A stretch of 64,000 bases of DNA from Corallium rubrum (GCA_964035015.1 OZ035998.1:40077031-40141030), one strand, 5' to 3'. Counted from the first letter of the stretch, positions 11,701 to 22,176 are shown. Program-made: numbers and translations. Notes: generated by a model not told the origin, from the sequence alone.

Positions 11701-11830
11701 AATGAAGGTTATGCAAAGGGGATGATAATGTTATTATATTGGGATTTAAAGGTAGAGATGAAGTTAGAGAAGTAGAATGAGACAAGGAACTTTTTGATTG
11801 TAGGTTGTTTGTAGATTGTCCTCCTCGCCG
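8752..11830 (-). mobile_element. CR1/Jockey-group LINE
   Basis: A non-LTR retrotransposon on the - strand. Its 3' end is a short (TTCA)n tail (ATGAATGAATGAATGAATGA on the + strand near 8755-8775) after a 140-bp 3' UTR, as in CR1/L2-type elements that end in short tandem repeats instead of poly(A). The 5' side runs into an in-frame stop near 11835 and then a CCAT microsatellite, with no ORF1, so it is 5'-truncated or lacks its first ORF. The 956-codon reading frame is undamaged, so the insertion is probably young. Confidence 0.85.
8915..11785 (-). CDS. LINE endonuclease-reverse transcriptase, intact
   Basis: An apurinic-type endonuclease domain (about residues 70-285) is followed by reverse transcriptase (about 455-720). 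Endonuclease motifs are visible in order: [38 protein letters not shown] and [10 protein letters not shown] motifs are [52 protein letters not shown] and the catalytic YVDD, where most relatives have FADD. A C-terminal region has YASSVWH. The open frame has no ATG before the endonuclease domain (its first codon is TTG), so the true start is unknown and a stop-restart or lost 5' part is possible. The protein nicks target DNA and reverse-transcribes its own mRNA there. Confidence 0.85.
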   Translation of the reverse strand: MSHSTSLTSSLPLNPNIITLSSPLHNLHSDSLNIQDLDTLNSGSQLHRNYTDQRSTTRTLIKISTTCQSYNFPTFFLSNTRSMVNKLDEISATIVNNKCDVAIITESWLSSNITNELIKIPGFLSIRKDRPDDQRGGGLCTYIRDTLDFLELKYLSDPLFETQWFLLKPKRLPRGINSIVIATVYHPPHSNDLELRKHLFQSLDSALAKFPNAGIVILGDFNKFNPGSLTSSFNLKQVVKKPTRGNNILDKIYTTLSNHYIDAMILPGIGQSDHLSVLLSPATPLPTPYTSVYTTKRDCRPANRRALIAALSKINWTPLYHTTLLENQFALFSNMTSSVIDTHLPVRSIKSHPKDKPWITADIKNFISKRQKAWSTCNTLKYNFYRNKVRKLCKSARKSFYEKKILNTQETNPKKWWNNIKSISGLSKPEPLSSIFHDGQFIRGPELTELIAESFCNVSNSLPPLQFSKLPITSVPDEYIISPQQVEIELKKISLQKATGPDDIPNWVLKSSAPVLAGPICSIFNASIAQSRVPTLWKSADVLPLPKISNPKSVDSDLRPISLTPVLSKLLESFVFRWLFEHIKSSIDPLQFGNIKNCSTTHALIHLIHHWLAALENPGSTIRCCMIDFSKAFDRIDHNILLHKLQILNTPPILLNWCADFLHGRYLRVKLGQNESSWRSINAGVPQGTKLGPLFFLVMINDLQINLPLYKYVDDCTVYEIVSRSSPNSTLQTNINSINDWTDLNNMRLNVSKTKEMRISFLKDPLAFDTLSSSNCNIEIVQDFKLLGVVISSNLTWNAHVNYICTKASKRLYALRVLKRSGVPAKDLITVFCAFIRPVLEYASSVWHFSLPQSLSDQIEHIQKRALKIAFPQFSYATSLENASLPTLLQRRENQCLSLYTNIHQHPNNKLRKLLPNTSSHKYRLRNPRTYPLHKCRTERYKNSFIPKCVSKWDLP

Positions 11831-11862
11831 TTACCTCGTACCCAGGCTCTTTCTAATTGATC

Positions 11863-12018
11863 CATCCATCCATCCATCCATCCATCCATCCATCCATCCA
11901 TCCATCTGTACACCATCCATCCATCCATCCATCCATCCATCTGTACACCATCCATCCATCCATCCATCCATCCATCCATCCATCCACTCTTTCGTCCATC
12001 CATCCTCTCCATCCATCG
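11863..12018. repeat. (CCAT)n tetranucleotide microsatellite
   Basis: Three blocks of CCAT units separated by CTGTACACCAT spacers, which themselves repeat. It abuts the 5' end of the LINE and produces the repetitive MDGW-type frames on the - strand, which are not genes. Confidence 0.95.
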
Positions 12019-12696
12019 CGTTCATGATCATAATAATAGCCATACATGAAGTAGGTTACAACCCGCTTGGGCGCGGGCACGCTACAAATGCAAAGTGGCA
12101 CAAACGACTGAAGCGCTGGCCGCTGGGACTTGCGAAGGTCAAGACGCGGATCACCTCATCATGGATGCAAAGAAGGTAAGAATCTCCTCTATATCTGTGC
12201 TTTAAACATACCATCCACTTCTGTAGGCGTTTTCTAATGCAACACAGATACTAATTTTATTCATAGTTTAACAAAAAAAACTTTTTGTCGTATTCTTTCA
12301 TCATATTTGTTTTGGATAGAAGAGTCTGAAGCGTGTCTTCAAACTTTGTCGCCGTTTAGTGTTTACAGGGTCATCGGTAATACTGTGACTTTTTTAGGGG
12401 AACATTTGACAAGCATTAACAATTCCCATAGCTCTTGTGTGTGGACTAGTCCCTAGAATTAAATTTTTGGGACTATAGTGGGGATTTTATCAGTATATTG
12501 TCAAGTATTGACAAACAAATCAGGGTTGTCTGGGCCCTGGCCCTGGGACATGCCGTGGCAAATTTTGAAATTTAGAGGCTCTGAAATGCCATTTTCTGCA
12601 TTTTAGGGGAAGATTTTACAGAATTCTGATAGTTAGAAAAATAGGTCAACCTCATATCATACCCTGAAATGGCCCTAACACTGATCGCCCGAATTT

Positions 12697-12698
<2 letters not shown>
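12019..12698. other. Unassigned stretch with a candidate exon end
   Basis: At 12160-12177 ATGGATGCAAAGAAG is followed by GTAAGAATC, a strong donor preceded by a CpG-rich segment (12060-12160). This could be the end of a first exon on the + strand, but no following exon was recognised. The rest is non-coding. Confidence 0.3.
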
Positions 12699-12766
<68 letters not shown>

Positions 12767-12898
12767 AAAATGAACGTTTTTTAAATAAAATCTATCTTGC
12801 ACCTTCAAAAGTATCGAGCACTCTGGTCTATTGTAAATGACTACTTTAACTATTTATTATATACATTGTATATATTTATATATATATTTATATATATA

Positions 12899-12967
<69 letters not shown>

Positions 12968-13038
12968 TCGAGCACTCTGGTCTATTGTAAATGACTACTT
13001 TAACTATTTATTATATACATTGTATATATTTATATATA

Positions 13039-13131
<93 letters not shown>
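12699..13131. repeat. (TA)n arrays with a 154-bp tandem duplication
   Basis: Long TA dinucleotide runs occur at 12699-12759, 12902-12964 and 13040-13131. The segment starting GTATCGAGCACTCTGGTCTA occurs at 12811 and again at 12965, with the same following sequence up to the TA run, so a 154-bp unit containing unique sequence plus TA repeat has been duplicated in tandem. Confidence 0.9.
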
Positions 13132-13134
<3 letters not shown>

Positions 13135-13437
13135 ACAATTATATATTCACCAAAGTGGAAGTGAATAGTGCCGGATATTAACCAAGCCACTTCAGCGAGG
13201 TGAAATATCCACACTATTCACTTAAGCAATTGATTGGTTCCTCTAGCTCAGGATATCCCGCACTAATTTCACCTGCGGGCAAAACAAAATGGAGGCCAGT
13301 TTTGCTTTGTTTACCGAAGCAGGAGATTTTGTTGATAAACAAGGCTGTTGTAGAATAACGAGAAAAGTCAAAAATTAACTAGTAGAAGAGTGTCCACAGG
13401 TATGTTTCTTTACCATTTTCTATATATATATACATAC
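13132..13437. other. Short inverted TTCACC-type repeat and flank
   Basis: GTGAATAGTG at about 13160 and CACTATTCAC at about 13213 form an inverted pair around GATATTAACC and AGGTGAAATATC. I recall similar TATTCACC repeats as common in anthozoan genomes. No gene is seen. Confidence 0.4.
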
Positions 13438-13438
13438 A

Positions 13439-13496
<58 letters not shown>
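13438..13496. repeat. (TA)n microsatellite
   Basis: Pure TA dinucleotide run bordering the left side of the 13505-14279 element. Confidence 0.95.
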
Positions 13497-13504
<8 letters not shown>

Positions 13505-13505
<1 letters not shown>

Positions 13506-14275
13506 GTGTGGATTATAATGATTTTGCTCTGGTAGGACAAATGCCTGACCCACTATAAAGTTGCCCGGACATTAGACGAGATTGGTCGGCCAATTTTCTA
13601 AGTTTTTTTATAGGTGTAGTGTAGTTGGTGAGAACCACATGTACATTGGAGTTTTAGTCATGTAAAGTAGATGAACGAGGGAGAGGTTAGAAGGGAATTT
13701 GAATAAAAATTGCATATGAAAGGTGACGCGGACCAATGCTGGACTTGCAGTGTAAAAATGTTGCTTAAGAACCATGTAAAAACATCAGAAGAAGGATTAA
13801 AGAATAAAAGATGTGCAATGTATTGTATATAGTGCAATCAGGATCTTAGGACACAACCCTGGACGCATGTTTCATGGGGTTGAAGAGAATAACAAATGCT
13901 ATATAAACCACAATTAAATAATAGGGAGAGATAAAGTGAGTGCTTAGTGAACTTGTTCTTTGATTTCTTAAATCCAACGCATCTAAGCATCTTTGATTGG
14001 GTAGCTGGATGGTGGATTTGTTGTTGTTTGTTTGTAGCATTTAATAGCCAGAAAGTCGTGCTCCTTTATTGCTGGTCTTCACTCTAGTTCATAGCTGTTG
14101 ATACATACCTGTATACTAATATATATTTTTCAGATAGACAGAGTATGTGATTTATTTTTGTTTTTAATTTATATTTCTTGGTCAGTCAAAATGTCCAACC
14201 AGAACATAAATGGTCAGCCATTTCATATGTTTGATCAGCTAATACATGTAGCTGATTGCCGACCGTTATAATCCA

Positions 14276-14279
<4 letters not shown>
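13505..14279. mobile_element. TA-flanked element with 14-bp inverted ends
   Basis: AGTGTGGATTATAA at 13505-13518 is repeated as its exact reverse complement at 14266-14279. Both ends are bordered by (TA)n runs, which suggests insertion into a TA repeat or expansion of a TA target. Subterminal sequence is also related in inverted orientation (TCTGGTAGGACAAATGCCTGACC versus TTCTGGTTGGACATTTTGACTGACC). No transposase is encoded, and the superfamily is not assigned. Confidence 0.5.

Positions 14280-14338
<59 letters not shown>
14280..14338. repeat. (TA)n microsatellite
   Basis: Pure TA dinucleotide run bordering the right side of the 13505-14279 element. Confidence 0.95.
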
Positions 14339-14339
<1 letters not shown>

Positions 14340-14420
14340 CCCAAGGCCATTTTTCCCACTCATCTGCATAAACTACATATACATGTATCCTCAAGTCCAG
14401 TAAGGGCCCACCCTCTTTGG

Positions 14421-14621
14421 TCCAGTGTTACTACAGGAGGAAACCTGGGTATACCCAGAGGAAACCTGTGGTGTTTGGTAGAGTCAAACTGGAAGCACTC
14501 CTCACATGCAGCCAAGGGAATTTTTTTAATCAGATAACTGTACTGTGCAGGAATTGAACACAGCTTGCAGAGGTGAAACTGTGAAAGGCATGACCACTAA
14601 ACACTGTGCCACCAACACCCC
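14421..14621 (-). mobile_element. tRNA-derived SINE, copy B
   Basis: On the - strand the head reads GGTGGCACAGTGTTTAGTGG (A-box-like) followed by a B-box-like TGTTCAATTCC, then a body with two copies of a GGTTTCCTC-type motif, ending CTCCTGTAGTAACACTGGA. It aligns from end to end with copy A at 1811-1935 but is about 75 bp longer. Tandem GGTTTCCTC boxes are a feature I recall from conserved animal SINE bodies; the family was not verified. It lies inside a segment bordered by AACCCAAGGCCATT (14339) and its reverse complement (about 15369). Confidence 0.65.
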
Positions 14622-15479
14622 ATACACTGTATACTGCATATACTGTAAAAAGGTTTTAACAAACAATTATAGTTTTGAAAAAATCCAAAACATTGTAAAA
14701 GTTATGAGTACTTCATGTAATTATCTACAAATGTCATGTTTTGGGGACTCCATGCCGGTCATGCGCAGAACGGACTGTAGATCCCCTTCTACGTTAGTTG
14801 TGCTGTTGATATAGGCCACACAATCGATACAGTGTTTTTGAGCTGAACTGTAGTGCCCATGTGCAACATTGGGGAACACACAGCAATATTTGCACCAAAT
14901 TTTCCAAACGACACCGTCTTTTTCTTCATAATCTAGCCAGTCACATTTCCAGTTCTTTATTTATTGCATGTATCTACTGTACTGTACTGTACTCTGGCTG
15001 TTCTGCTACATTTTTTCTTCGGCTCTGAATCAACGGTGTCAGTGCTGACAGTGGAACTGTTGCCACTAGTATGAGCATCAAGGGAAGTGGGTTCACCAAG
15101 CAGATGCGATTCTGATGAATGACATTTCACTCCAACACTGAACAATGTTTTCTGCATTTACAATTAGTATACAAGCGGAGACAGTGTGACACGTGATTTT
15201 TATCAAAGTCTGGGATCTCAGATAGAGGGACCTTATAAAATAAGGAAAAAATAACGAAGTTTCATGTAGTGAAAATATTAAAACTATAAAGCGATCTTCA
15301 GACATTAGGATATATTACATGGAAGTTTGCTGATATACATGTACATGTATGTAGTACCGCAGCCAATAATGGCCTTGGGTTACCTTGTAACCATAGGCCA
15401 TTTTCCATTCACTGTTGGGCCATGGCCTCGCTGAAATTTGAGACTGCTCGTATTACTGATCCGTGGATTTAGCACTTGC
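14622..15479. other. Non-coding, possible inverted-repeat remnant
   Basis: A 14-bp sequence AACCCAAGGCCATT at about 14339 is exactly reverse-complemented at about 15369, each next to an ACATGTAT-rich stretch. This may be the pair of ends of an old 1-kb element, but the similarity fades quickly. No gene is seen. Confidence 0.25.
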
Positions 15480-15810
15480 TCAACTCAGCACAAACACAAT
15501 CACAACACACTATACCGGTAAACACAAGATGTTGCTCTGAACGGACTTTGCATCAACATTCAGTGCAAACACATTCACAAAACACTATTAACACAATTAA
15601 GATGTCACTCTGAATGGATTTTGCATCAACATTCAGTGCATAATACATTCACAATTAACACACCAGACATCGTTTTGATTGTACATGTATTTCTGCTCAG
15701 CATTCATTGTTCAACTCACCACAAATGCATTCACAACACTATGAACACAGGATATGTCACTCTGATTGGGTTTTGCATCAACAATACATTCGATGCGAAC
15801 ACATTCATAA
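15480..15810. repeat. Degenerate minisatellite, about 75-150 bp spacing
   Basis: The phrase TCTGAANGGANTTTGCATCAACATTCA, in variant form, recurs at about 15535, 15610 and 15759, each followed by ACACATTCACAA-like sequence, with CTCAACTCAGCACAAA variants between. The units are diverged, suggesting an old array. Confidence 0.65.
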
Positions 15811-16862
15811 GACACACAGATTTCTAATAACTTGTAGCAGAGAAAGTTTGTTTATTTCATCAATCATGCTGTAATTTAAAATCACTTCATTTGTAATTAT
15901 AAAGGAGATTTACATTCTACAATGATCGACTGTCAGTTGTTGTCTCACCCTGCATTCAATTCGCTCCAAAGGTATAATTCTGTTGTTAACTTAATAATTT
16001 AACTTACATTAACTGCATGATAGCATAGTATCCACTGCTTCACAATTGATACAAAAACAAAGACTGCATAAGTTTTCTTTCCAAACACCCCAAAATTCTG
16101 GGAGCCACGTGACCAGCCAATTGCCAGGGCCATTTTTGCTGACCTCCCAGTGTGGGGGCAAAATGCCCTGGGAACGAAGTTAAGAAAATATCATATTCAA
16201 TAATAATGGATAGTTTTGTAGTATACATGTATTAAGTACTGTAATGCACTTGTCAATGTTAAGCCCCCAGGAAAACTGAGAAGGAAGGCAGGCAAACCAG
16301 GGGAATTTTTTTATTATACAAAGGATGTGTACTGTATCTTTTACTAACAAAGGAACTAGTACATTTGTAAACAACCAAACAACAGTTGAAAGAGCAGAAA
16401 ATTAAAGTTTTACAATCTCAACAATGTTTCAATACTGAAATAGAAGCAACTGAACATTTATTTTTAGGTATAAATTAAGCAACACTAGCATAATGTAGAC
16501 GTGAAAAACTGAAAAGCTCTTCTCAGGTAGACGTGTACTGTAATCACATGTAGACAAGTAAAACAAAACTCTGAAAGCTTATTCAGTACACTTTTAAAAG
16601 AGATACTGTACTGTAGATATGTTTTTCTATGTATTAATGAATATTGGTACAGTACATGTATTTGTTAAGGAATATCATCTTATTGTATTTTAATTACAGT
16701 GCAGTAATGAATAAACTAAAAAATAATTTATTTGGTTTTAGCCAAACAATACATGGATTTGGTGGAATAAATGTATAATATGTTAATGTTACTCAGCACA
16801 GATAAGTTTTTTTGTAATAAAATTAATTAATTTTCTAGTTAATGCTAATTAGTTATTCTATG
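15811..16862. other. AT-rich stretch without recognised features
   Basis: No coding frame or repeat structure beyond short A/T tracts was recognised. Confidence 0.45.
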
Positions 16863-17340
16863 TTAAAGGGATTGGCAGTTAAGTTTTGCTAATTTGAAGG
16901 AACATGTAAAATTGTAACAGAAGATCTTTTACAACATTTTCGTATCTTTCTTCGTTTTCAAGATATTTCAATTTGTTTAATATGTAAATAGATGGTCTCT
17001 GACGTCATGAGCAGGATACAGTATTTTCATACAGAGCAAAATCACTTACGTATCTATAATTGCTCAACATGAGATGTTCAGCGTCACAAGGAGTTTTTAT
17101 GTGCACAGTCTCAAATGATTTCGATGAAGAAACTTAGAGATATAACTGGTTTTGTCACATGTGAAAATATTTTACCCTGCTCATGACGTCAGAGGCCATC
17201 TCATTTACCGGTATATCAAACAAACTGAAATATCTTGAAAACGAAGAGAGATACGAAAAAGTTGTCGAAGATCTTCTGTTGCAATTTTATGAGTTCTTTC
17301 AAATTAGAGAAACTTAATTTTTATTGCCAATGCCCTTTAA
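16863..17340. mobile_element. Hairpin MITE, TTAA target duplication
   Basis: Two arms of about 155 bp are complementary along their length (for example CTCTGACGTCATGAGCAGG at about 17015 and its reverse complement at about 17180; GATATTTCAATTTGTTT and AAACAAACTGAAATATC). The outer ends read TTAAAGGGATTGGCA and TTAAAGGGCATTGGCA, so TTAA borders both ends (16863-16866, 17337-17340) as a target duplication. The inner-terminal block TTAAGTTT...CTAATTT is shared with the second hairpin at 18103-18487. TTAA duplications point to piggyBac or Kolobok-type transposases as mobilisers; which one is unknown. Confidence 0.8.
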
Positions 17341-17542
17341 AGAAAAAAACTTTCTAAAAGCCTATTTATAAAACTTCTAAAAAAGAAATGGCTTAATAAT
17401 CTGCACAGTTTTATGAATATTTACAGAGAAAACAATGGACAATTTGCATTATAGCAATGCATCATGGGTAAAATGGTAGCGCTTCACTTGCAGGCGAAAT
17501 GGCCGTCACGAAACGAGCATTTTGCTTGTGAGAAGAATGGAT

Positions 17543-18021
17543 ACTTTTAAGCGCATTTTTTGTAGCGCAGGAGAATTTCGAAAAGGGCAATGTATTTGGG
17601 GCCAAAAACAGCGAAATCAGAGCAGAAATGGACGAGAAAATTGCTATAGAACTATTGAAAGAGTGAAGAATATGCAGTAAATACGTTCCCGAAGGGAGGT
17701 TCTTCTCGACGTTTTCAGGTGAGTAAGCTTAGTGAACATCGGACAGCTCATCATTTTGCCTAACAGACATGTGTGTATTGTTGTTCTATCCCGATCTCGT
17801 ATTTTCTGAATTACCAAATGTTCTGTAATGATTTTTCGTTTGTTGAAATTGACAACCTTGGCGATGATGTCTGTCATTCGTTCGATTAAGCATGTCCTCT
17901 GAAGATAATGTTTTTAAAGTCACTTTAATTTTTTTGGCGCGAAAACAAACCGGTTTTATCGGCAACGGCACTGGCACTTTGTAAAAACACCAAGAAGAAA
18001 GCACTTTTGCCTGGGTTTCTA
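17543..18021. repeat. Outer inverted arm, left (partner 22929-23421)
   Basis: Near-identical in reverse complement to 22929-23421. Each arm contains an inward-facing exon-like segment ending GTTTTCAG|GTGAGTAAG (donor at about 17719), so each may supply a non-coding 5' exon to the gene it faces. The arms differ by small indels that disrupt the outward-facing 110-codon open frame seen in the right arm (22936-23268), so that frame is probably not coding. Confidence 0.85.
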
Positions 18022-18102
18022 CTGTTGTTTTTCTATTCTGCTTCCTTTGTTGTGGTCGGTTCATATCCTGTCAAATAAACCAGTAAGTTAATAGTTATAA
18101 TC

Positions 18103-18487
18103 TTAAAGTGTATATGAAACGAAAATTAAGTTTGTCCTATTTCAAAGAACTCTTAAAATAATGGGGAATATCAATTTACAGCTTTTTCATATTTTACTTA
18201 GTTCTTGAGATATTTAGACTTATGTGATATTCAAACGAGATAACTTATGGTTCGTTTTTTCACTAATTAACATATTCGAAAATTCAATAATCTTAAAAAT
18301 ATTCACGATTTTCGAATATGTTAATTAGAAAAAAACGAACCATAAGTTATCTCATTTGAATATCACATAAGTCTAAATATCTCAAGAACTAAGTAAAATA
18401 TGAAAAAGCTGTAAATTGATATTCCCCATTATTTTAAGAGTTCTTTCAAATAAGACAAACTTAATTTTCGTTTCATATACACTTTAA
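18103..18487. mobile_element. Hairpin MITE inserted in the left arm, TTAA
   Basis: An almost perfect hairpin: arms of about 180 bp around a short loop near 18290 (AAGTGTATATGAAACG at one end and its reverse complement at the other). It is bordered by TTAA at 18103-18106 and 18484-18487. The opposite arm of the host transposon has the uninterrupted site (ATAATCTTAACTTTGCAAA on the - strand, TTAA at 22173-22176), which proves insertion with TTAA duplication. It is related to the 16863-17340 hairpin through the block AAAATTAAGTTT...AAGAACTC. Confidence 0.9.
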
Positions 18488-18717
18488 CTTTTGCAAATTT
18501 TAGTAGTAGTTTTATAAATCTTGATAGTTAATATTAAAATTTTTAGGTAGGTACTGTACATAAATCTGTAAATAGTAAATTCTAAAATATATAATTATAA
18601 AAAAGCATATTAATAACTCATATATAATTGTAAATAGGTTTTAATATTAATTTATAAAATGGATAATGAACCGTGTACTTCAATGGAGTCAGATAAAAAA
18701 TTGGCAACTTTAGGAGA
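18488..18717 (+). promoter_or_regulatory. Shared promoter/leader arm, left (partner 21945-22160)
   Basis: This block is repeated in reverse complement at about 21945-22160 and includes the AT-rich upstream sequence, the ATG and 19 codons (MDNEPCTSMESDKKLATLG). The similarity stops sharply after CTTTAGGAG, where the two genes diverge. It therefore works as a duplicated promoter plus leader for the two convergent genes. Confidence 0.8.
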
Positions 18718-20276
18718 TGGGTGGACAAAGAGCTTAAAAGATATTCCCGCATTTTCATACAAAAAATTAGAAGAACATTTAGTCCTTCAGTCTGAAAAAA
18801 CACCTGATTGCAAGCCTGCTGAAGCATTTAAACACAAGAAAAGTGGATATCAACTTTTTAAAGCAGGGTATACAACACATATTAAAGCCAAACCAAATGT
18901 GAAGAAAGGGAGTGAGGTAGTTCATTTTCTTGTACGTTGCCAAGTAAGTGCTCAAATGCGAAAACAACAATACTTGGTTTATGTTCACCTGGACCAAACT
19001 TCTGGAGATACTGTTTTTGCAAAATGCTACTGTCCTGCTGGAGCTGGAGGGCGTTGCAAACATGTAGCAGCTAGTTTGTTTCAGCTTCTGGACTTCATAG
19101 AACTAGGACTGTGTGAGATACCTGATGACAAGACTCAGGAACTTCAGCAGTGGCATGTCCCAAAAAAGTCCCTCACACAGGATGCTGTACTATTTGAAGA
19201 TCTCATTTTCCCTCAGGACACTTACGAAAAGGACAAAAAAGGGCACAAATGTCCTGTGCTAGAAGGTAAAAGGGATGCCTACAGTTCAACACGTGAAAAG
19301 GTTTGCAAAAGTGACCTGCAATGTCTCTAAGCAGGGTTAGAGAGAGCAGGAAGTAAATGCCATTCAATTGATCTACCAACTGACACAGATTGTGTTCCAT
19401 GTGAATTTGATGTTGATGAATTACCATCAAGGCAGAGAATTGTAAAGGCAGACGGAGTGGGTAATAAACTAGATTCAACAACTGTAAGGTGCCACATCCT
19501 TTCAAGATTAAATGGAAAATTAGATTGTGCTCCAGTTTCTGAGGAAGCAAAATGCAAAGAGTTTATTAAAAATAAATTACTTGTAGATAATGAGGCTTGC
19601 AAAGAAATTGAAAAAAACACACGTAAACAGAGTGAATGTAAAGAATGGTATGACCAGAGAAAATGTCGGCTGACTTCATCGATGTATGGCTTTGTAATGA
19701 AGAGAAGAAAGTCAATCTATCCAAAAAGTATAGTAAACAGAATTGCCAAACCATGCCAAACAAAAAATGCAAGTTGTCAATGGGGAACTGAAAATGAACA
19801 TGTTGCCTTACTGAGATACTATGATTATAAAGAAGAGATCAGTCAACAAGTAGATGTTTGTTCTGCCTGTGGTTTAGTTAATCCAAAGTGGCCATGGCTT
19901 GGATCAAGCCCTGATGCTTTAATTTCTGATGAAAGAGAACCATCAGTCTATGGGGCTGTGGAGATAAAATGTCCAGCATCTAAAGCGGGAATTAGCATCA
20001 TGGAAGCCTGCAGGGATAAATCCTTTTGTTTAGAGCTTATAAATGGCAAGCCTTTTCTTAAAAAGAAACATGTTTATTTTTATCAATCACAAGGGGTTAT
20101 GCCAGTTGAGTTTCTTAGATTTTGTTGTTTACACAGTAAGTGATGTTCATGTGGAGAGGGTGTATTTTAATGAACTTGAATGGAAAGAGAGTACCTTGCC
20201 ACAACTAACTGCTTTTTATTTTGACTATTTAATGGATCTTGTTTATTTACAGTGCTGTGAAAATATTAACAAATAA
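18659..20276 (+). pseudogene. SWIM zinc finger / YqaJ-type nuclease, broken
   Basis: About 540 codons. The N-terminal leader MDNEPCTSMESDKKLATLG is shared with the transposase gene. A SWIM zinc finger follows (CYCPAGAGGRCKHVA, C-x-C-x6-C-x-H, about residues 121-136). The C-terminal half has YqaJ/lambda-exonuclease-like motifs: RLTSSMYGF, QWGTENEHVALLRYY, WLGSSPDALI, VEIKCPA and later LDFVVYT, so the expected function is a DNA exonuclease or recombinase accessory to transposition. Two lesions are visible: an in-frame TAA at 19328-19330, after which the same frame continues, and a frameshift near 20105-20120 between the YFYQSQG and LDFVVYT segments. It ends at TAA 20274-20276, 300 bp before the convergent transposase gene ends. 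Confidence 0.8.
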
Positions 20277-20580
20277 CAATTTGACTGTTAAAGAATCAAA
20301 CTCTAATCCTAAATAATAGGAAACGAAATTGTTAAATTAACGTAATTACTACAGTATTGATAAAATATGTTGTGCCATATTAAAAATTCTGAATGCAATA
20401 ATATGTACACAGAAGTTTTCTGCTTTATAAAAAGGCACTGCTTTAAGTACACAAATAATATTATGGCTGGTAACCTTTCATTTACACCAATTGTGATGTG
20501 TATATAATATATCATGATGATAAAGAATTGTTTGCACAATTACTTATTTGTCCGAGACATTCACTCTTCCAGTTCTTGGA

Positions 20581-22003
20581 TCAATGGTCTGCAGAACAAA
20601 GATACGAGCAGATAACCCAAGTCTTGTTCAAGTCTGCAGCCATTGAAATAGGTAAGTTATGTTGAAGAATGCGAAAGTTCTTTATTCTCTGAATGGCTCG
20701 TTCAACGTGGATTCGATGTTTGGCAATCCTTGTTTTTACTTCATCCTCTTCAGAAAATTGTTTCTGTTCACCAAGGAAGGGAGGTAGGTTTAACGACACA
20801 TCAGCTGGTAAGTCATCCTCAATTCCAAATCCTCTATCTGCCATTATCTCATCACCTGGTTCGAGTAACTTCAAAACTCCACAGTCGTTTGTCAGTTGCT
20901 TATCTGATGTGTTTCCTGCATAAAGTTCTGAGACAAATGTTAAGTCACCTCTGGGAGAAATACCAACCAGACCTTTGCCAGTATTATGGTGTTGGTATGT
21001 TGAAAAGGTAGCACTTTGACTTCTTACAATCAAGTATGACCCTAGTATTTGGATAATTTTCCTTAAAACTTTGAGGCATTGTTTCCCTTACATAATCTTG
21101 TGAGGGCCAAATGGGGATGGATCTTAACTTTCTGTACAAGAAGTCAAGCCATGTAACCCAAATTCTTGACACCTGAGATGCAGATATGTGAAACCAGTTT
21201 GCTAAGTCCCTTTCCAACAAACCCAATCTAAGTCTTGAAAGACACAAGAATAGCTCTTCCTCTGGGGGTAACAACCGCTTTGGTCCACACTTCTGCCGTG
21301 TTGTGGTTTGTGTTGTACTGTTGCAAGACCCAATGTACTGTAATCTTTCACAAGCAGGACAAAGATAATCATAAAATGCCTTAAATGTATTGTAATTACA
21401 AAACCCAGTGCAGAACTCAAAATCACTTTCACTGCTTTTAAACCGATGTACAGAGAAAGTATGTTGCTGAACCTTTTCCTCAAGATGGGAAATTTCCTCT
21501 TCTTGCTCTTTCTTATTTTGTTCCAAAGTGTTAACCAAATGTTCAAGTTCTGAGATCTTATGATGCATGTCTTCCAATGGTGTGGTTTCTTCTTTCATCT
21601 GACTATGGTTGATGTCCTGCTTTGTGTTAGCTCTATCTCTACATTTGGATGTTTGTCTAGGTTTGGTTGGTGTAGGCAATATGACTTTGCTTACAATGGT
21701 TGGAATGTTATGAAGAGAAGTCTTCTTCCCACCTTCGAAATATCTAGAACAAACTTTGTGATATTTATTTGGAGCAAAGTTAGCTCTACCAACCCAATGC
21801 AACCACATCTTTCTCAGCTTTCTGTCAGTTGGAAATTGGTAAAATGAAAGTTCTGGATTTCGTTTTGTGTTGCTATCACATGTAGGAATACAACAAGATG
21901 TTCCACCTCCTTTTCTCTTCCTTTCTGAAGATGTAGTTCCTTTGGCTCCTAAAGTTGCCAATTTTTTATCTGACTCCATTGAAGTACACGGTTCATTATC
22001 CAT
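20581..22003 (-). pseudogene. THAP-HTH-DDE transposase, broken
   Basis: After the shared 19-residue leader comes a THAP-type zinc domain (about residues 36-100: CCIPTC, SFYQFPTDRKLRKMWLHWVGR, KVCSRYF), a coiled coil (about 135-180), an HTH transposase domain (LFLCLSRLRLGLLERDLANWF, then SASQVSRIW) and a DDE_4-type catalytic domain with VILDC, EIMADRGFGIEDDLP and HRIHVERAIQRIKN supplying D, D and E. Lesions: the THAP zinc histidine in C-S-x-H is Tyr here (one C-to-T change), and just after VILDC about 30 nt are missing with a frameshift near 21010-21030, so the catalytic domain continues in another frame (20581-21033). The gene would bind element ends and cut them. It converges on the SWIM/YqaJ gene. 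Confidence 0.85.
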
Positions 22004-22160
22004 TTTATAAATTAATATTAAAACCTATTTACAATTATATATGAGTTATTAATATGCTTTTTTATAATTATATATTTTAGAATTTACTATTTACAGATTT
22101 ATGTACAGTACCTATACCTAAAAATTTTAATATTAACTATCAAAATTTGCAAAACTATTT
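21945..22160 (-). promoter_or_regulatory. Shared promoter/leader arm, right
   Basis: Reverse-complement copy of 18488-18717; it starts the THAP transposase gene with the same AT-rich upstream region and 19 codons. It keeps the uninterrupted TTAA at 22173-22176 just outside, where the left arm has the hairpin MITE. Confidence 0.8.
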
Positions 22161-22176
22161 AAATTTGCAAAGTTAA

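Noticed and set aside
11764..12179. Repetitive MDGW / SIHP frames
   Set aside because: Produced by the CCAT tetranucleotide repeat; no domain or start context.
19288..19332. Short intron that would remove the TAA in the SWIM/YqaJ gene
   Set aside because: GT...AG borders exist, but the intron would be under 40 nt and the frame continues unchanged after the stop, so a nonsense mutation is more likely.
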